NCBI GenBank assembly: GCA_030248215.1
Contig: JASANG010002596.1
Coordinates: 1 to 64,000 of the forward strand
Source: Enoplolaimus lenunculus
Lineage: Eukaryota; Nematoda; Enoplea; Enoplida; Thoracostomopsidae
Direction: 5' to 3'
DNA length: 64,000 bases
Below are positions 61,291 through 64,000 of this stretch, piece by piece. The translations under genes were made by a program, and so were the position numbers. The notes beneath the pieces are model-generated. The model searched no databases and was not told the origin of the DNA. It saw nothing but the letters and a program-made list of their open reading frames with translations. Within the stretch, counting starts at the first letter, position 1. The number at the start of each line of letters is the position of its first letter.

Positions 61291-62669
61291 TAGTGTATAT
61301 TTTGAAGTAAGTTTTCGAAAAATATTTTAGTTCCTTAAATTCCAACGCTGCGCCATTATCCTGCGATTTACAGGTAAAATACCGCAGTAAAATTCGAATC
61401 ATATCTTGCAATAAATTCATAAGTATATACATAAAATGCTAAATTCTTTACGTAAGAAAGGTTTAATCAAAAAATTCTAATTGTGCCGTTAGCAGCAAGG
61501 AGTTTAATGTTGCTTTCAGTTTCATAACCACTTTCCAGGAACGGCAGTAAAAAAGACACTTATAGTTTCAGAATAGGAACCTTTAAAAGCAAATACTTGC
61601 TATACAGTTTGAAAATTTCTAACTCGTGTAATACCCCTGAGCTGAAAAAATTGCTTAAATTTATAATATCCCCTCAAAGAAAAACCCATTTTAAACCACA
61701 GGTAAAATCGTCAGAATGATTATCATATGAAATCCTATACAGTTTTGAATAGAAATTTGCCCGCATAAAGTTTAATGTTTTGTTAAGAAACCTTTGATTG
61801 GTTAAATTTTCGTTAAATATATCAACAATTTTGCATAATAACAGGAAATTGATCGTGTTTATTTCGCAAACAAATAAAATCTGGTCAAGCTCGTTGTTTT
61901 TCTGAAGCGAAATACGGCTTTAAAACGTGAAGCCATATTTAAATTGCAGGTTGCTGAAAATTGCACGATCACAAGCGCATTTGTACGGATTCTATGTTTA
62001 ATTTTTTTCAAAAATTAATTTTAACCTTTGTTGACAAGCGGAAAAACGAAAAACGCACTTATGCTTACAATTTGGGTTCAGTGTTTTAGGCTGCCGATCA
62101 AGCTTTTGCAACTGTCAGTCTAGGTAGGAAACGGGACTCTGGATATTTTCTCTCTAAGCTGCTTCTATCGTCGACTATACGTCGACCGTATACTGCCGGA
62201 AAGCATACATACAATGCACGTATATTGCATGTGCACATAACGGACAATCATGTCTCACATGTGTGCAGCCACCAGTTATGGACTAATTGCTACACTGAGG
62301 TTTTGGTTTTAGGGTTAGGCTTAAGAGCATGCTTTAACCATTTCTAAGCCGCTAGAAGTAAAAATCTTCAAAAACTAAATAATCGTAGAAAACAGAAAAA
62401 GGAGTTTGAATAATTTTTAACGCTTCGCTTAATTCCCTAGAAGCCATCCTTGCTTGTAATATATTTTAAGAAGTTTTGCTTATTCGTATATTAGCCCATT
62501 TCTATACATTTTCTTATTTTCTTTGCCAAAAACTTTTTCTCACTTTTGTTCAGGATTAATATGTAAAAAGTGGTTACAAATAGCTTTTATTGTACAGAAA
62601 CTAAAATCAATAATTGGACACAATGGTAAGTGTCGTTTTGGCTGCAATTTTGAGAATATTGTATATAAG

Positions 62670-62832
62670 GCCCGTAGCCCGATCACCTTATTAGGGGGGC
62701 TAAATAATTTTCAGGAGGGGCATACAATGGTTTTCAATGACTAACAAGCAAGATTGAAAACTTTCTAGGGAAGGCAAAAAAATTTTCCAGGAGAAAGCAG
62801 CGCTTCATTGGCTCCATTCTGGCTGCGGGCCC
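62670..62832. mobile_element. Short MITE (GGCTA...TAGCC), copy 2
   Basis: Ends 'cccgtagcccg' and 'ggctgcgggc'; inside 'aattttcaggaggggcatac' and 'aaaaaattttccaggag' follow the same order as in 38514-38665. Confidence 0.62.
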
Positions 62833-63445
62833 ATATTTGAACGATTGCTCTACATCGTTTTTTCTACGGATCAAAAGAGGATCGAGACTGAATCCCCCAC
62901 CGGGCTGCAAACCTCTCAGAATCTATACAACTAAGACACCAACTACAAAACGTGTCAAGAGTTTCGTGTAAACGTGCATGTTAAAGGTGATATCGGATCC
63001 TTCCATCGGAAAATCCTAGATCCACCACAGGTTATGGCATTATATCACTTAATGTTTGTATATATTTTATTACTAAAAACAATTTTCTTTCGCAGAGTTA
63101 ACTCGTCAATGCGGAAATTTGTAAAATATCCAGTAAAACGGAAAATGATATGCAAATCGCTCCTTCGAACGCATTTCCTTGGTTATAATTAAAGTTTGAG
63201 CGAGTATCATTTGGATAATTTAATTATACTTCGCTTGAACAATTTGTGGTAGTATAGCAAACTTTACACAAAACCAAAGTAAGTGTTGCAATTGCAAGCC
63301 ACCGTTTGCAGCGAAGATCAAACTAAACAAACTTATTACCGTTAAAAATCGTGAAAATATTCCAAATTGCGCATCCAACGATTGTTTTTTTACATCATTA
63401 TTTTGAACGTCACACTTGTCCACGATCGCAGGGCCAAAACTTTCA

Positions 63446-63586
63446 ATGCCGCGAGTTGCTTTGAGTCTTCATTTGTTCCTATATTTAGCTTTTCGAAAAT
63501 GGTTGTGTCCAATTTTAGTTTTGATGTTGAACTTCTCGAGTGAGGTATTAGCAGTTGGTGAGCGAGAAGGATCGTTTGAATTACGA
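63446..63586 (+). CDS. Possible first coding exon of a secreted or membrane protein (partial)
   Basis: From the ATG at 63446 the frame reads MPRVALSLHLFLY, then a hydrophobic run WLCPILVLMLNF and a small-residue stop EVLA, a plausible signal peptide, followed by EGSFELR. A candidate donor GTGAGG follows at 63587; a second possible donor GTGAGC lies at about 63558. The GxFEL phrase just after a signal peptide resembles the mature N-terminus of Delta/Jagged-type Notch ligands, but four or five residues are far too few for a call. The rest would lie in the last 400 bases or beyond the window. It could equally be chance. Confidence 0.25.
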
Positions 63587-64000
63587 GTGAGGTTCAACTG
63601 ATACTATTTCATGCGCAGTTTTGCAACATTTCGTACATTGTTGCAAATCAGCTGATTTTTCTTTTGGACGATGTGCATATGTTGACTAGCGTTGTAACTG
63701 TTTCGGTAATTGGATTGGCTGATAATAACGGCTTCACGTGCGCTTTTTGGTCGTATTTGTGCCGATTTATATTAACAAACGTACTGCGCTTGCATTGCTG
63801 TTCTCAACCTTTGCTTTGAATTGAATTGCAAACTTTTTCACTCAAAATACTGAATCAACTTGCTTGCTCAAAGCTGGTTGGATTGAGACTGTTTTCAGGG
63901 CACAGCCAAATGATTCGTCGGATATTGAAACTGAAAGGTCTTACAGTTTTTCGAATATGAATCTTATATATTGCGTCTGATAGTGATTTCGGACTACATA

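Larger units (their letters stand above)
60747..63445. other. Downstream repeat interval
   Basis: After the DUF4062 stop there is a possible polyadenylation signal at 60948, a GAGTTGA-rich self-complementary block at 61085-61290, a short MITE at 62670-62832 and a TTAGGC scrap near 62300-62335. The rest is AT-rich with nothing I recognise. Confidence 0.5.

Noticed and set aside
1-64000. LTR retrovirus, Polinton or LINE coding sequence, and CRISPR array
   Set aside because: No reverse transcriptase, integrase, capsid or polymerase-like frame and no regularly spaced direct-repeat array were recognised. Only non-autonomous DNA elements and SINEs were seen, within the limits of reading by eye.

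Overview
This is a window of an intron-bearing, AT-rich animal genome. Clear metazoan protein families are split by GT-AG introns, one gene has an N-myristoylation-type start and another a GPI-tail signal, and there is no sign of bacterial gene organisation. Degenerate TTAGGC arrays, the telomere hexamer of nematodes, are scattered through the window. They sit inside a dispersed repeat, so they are only a weak hint of a nematode or other ecdysozoan with a large, repeat-rich genome. LAYOUT. 1-2245: no gene, tRNA-derived SINE copies. 2306-5326 (+): a complete 3-exon DNAJB11 (ER Hsp40), 360 aa. 5327-13166: repeats only, including a hAT element that keeps the end of a transposase gene, two fold-back MITEs, several hAT MITEs with visible 8-bp target duplications, and a tandem SINE pair. 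13167-23139 (+): a complete 10-exon ENPP-type ectonucleotide pyrophosphatase/phosphodiesterase, 613 aa, with signal peptide and C-terminal membrane anchor; all metal-ligand positions are present. 23140-44528: about 21 kb with no recognisable gene, full of MITEs, SINEs, TTAGGC elements and a degenerate minisatellite. 44529-46373 (+): a single-exon 614-aa Ser/Asn-rich protein of unknown function. 46374-49153: repeats. 49154-50342 (-): a 2-exon, 175-aa GPI-anchored Ly6/uPAR-type (LU, three-finger) protein. 50343-53882: repeats. 53883-60746 (+): a 3-exon, 1487-aa STAND-type P-loop NTPase with an N-terminal DUF4062 domain, a Walker A/B NTPase core and a weak TPR-like C-terminus, recalling the TTC41/NWD/TEP1/NPHP3 group. 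60747-64000: repeats and a possible signal-peptide exon at 63446 cut off by the window end. HOW THE GENES RELATE. They do not form an obvious pathway. Three encode secretory-route products (an ER co-chaperone, a type I ectoenzyme and a GPI-anchored LU protein). Neighbourhood alone does not imply shared function. The exon models were assembled by hand from splice signals, frame continuity and family alignment from memory; no alignment, transcript or database search was run. No LTR retrovirus, Polinton or LINE coding region was recognised.
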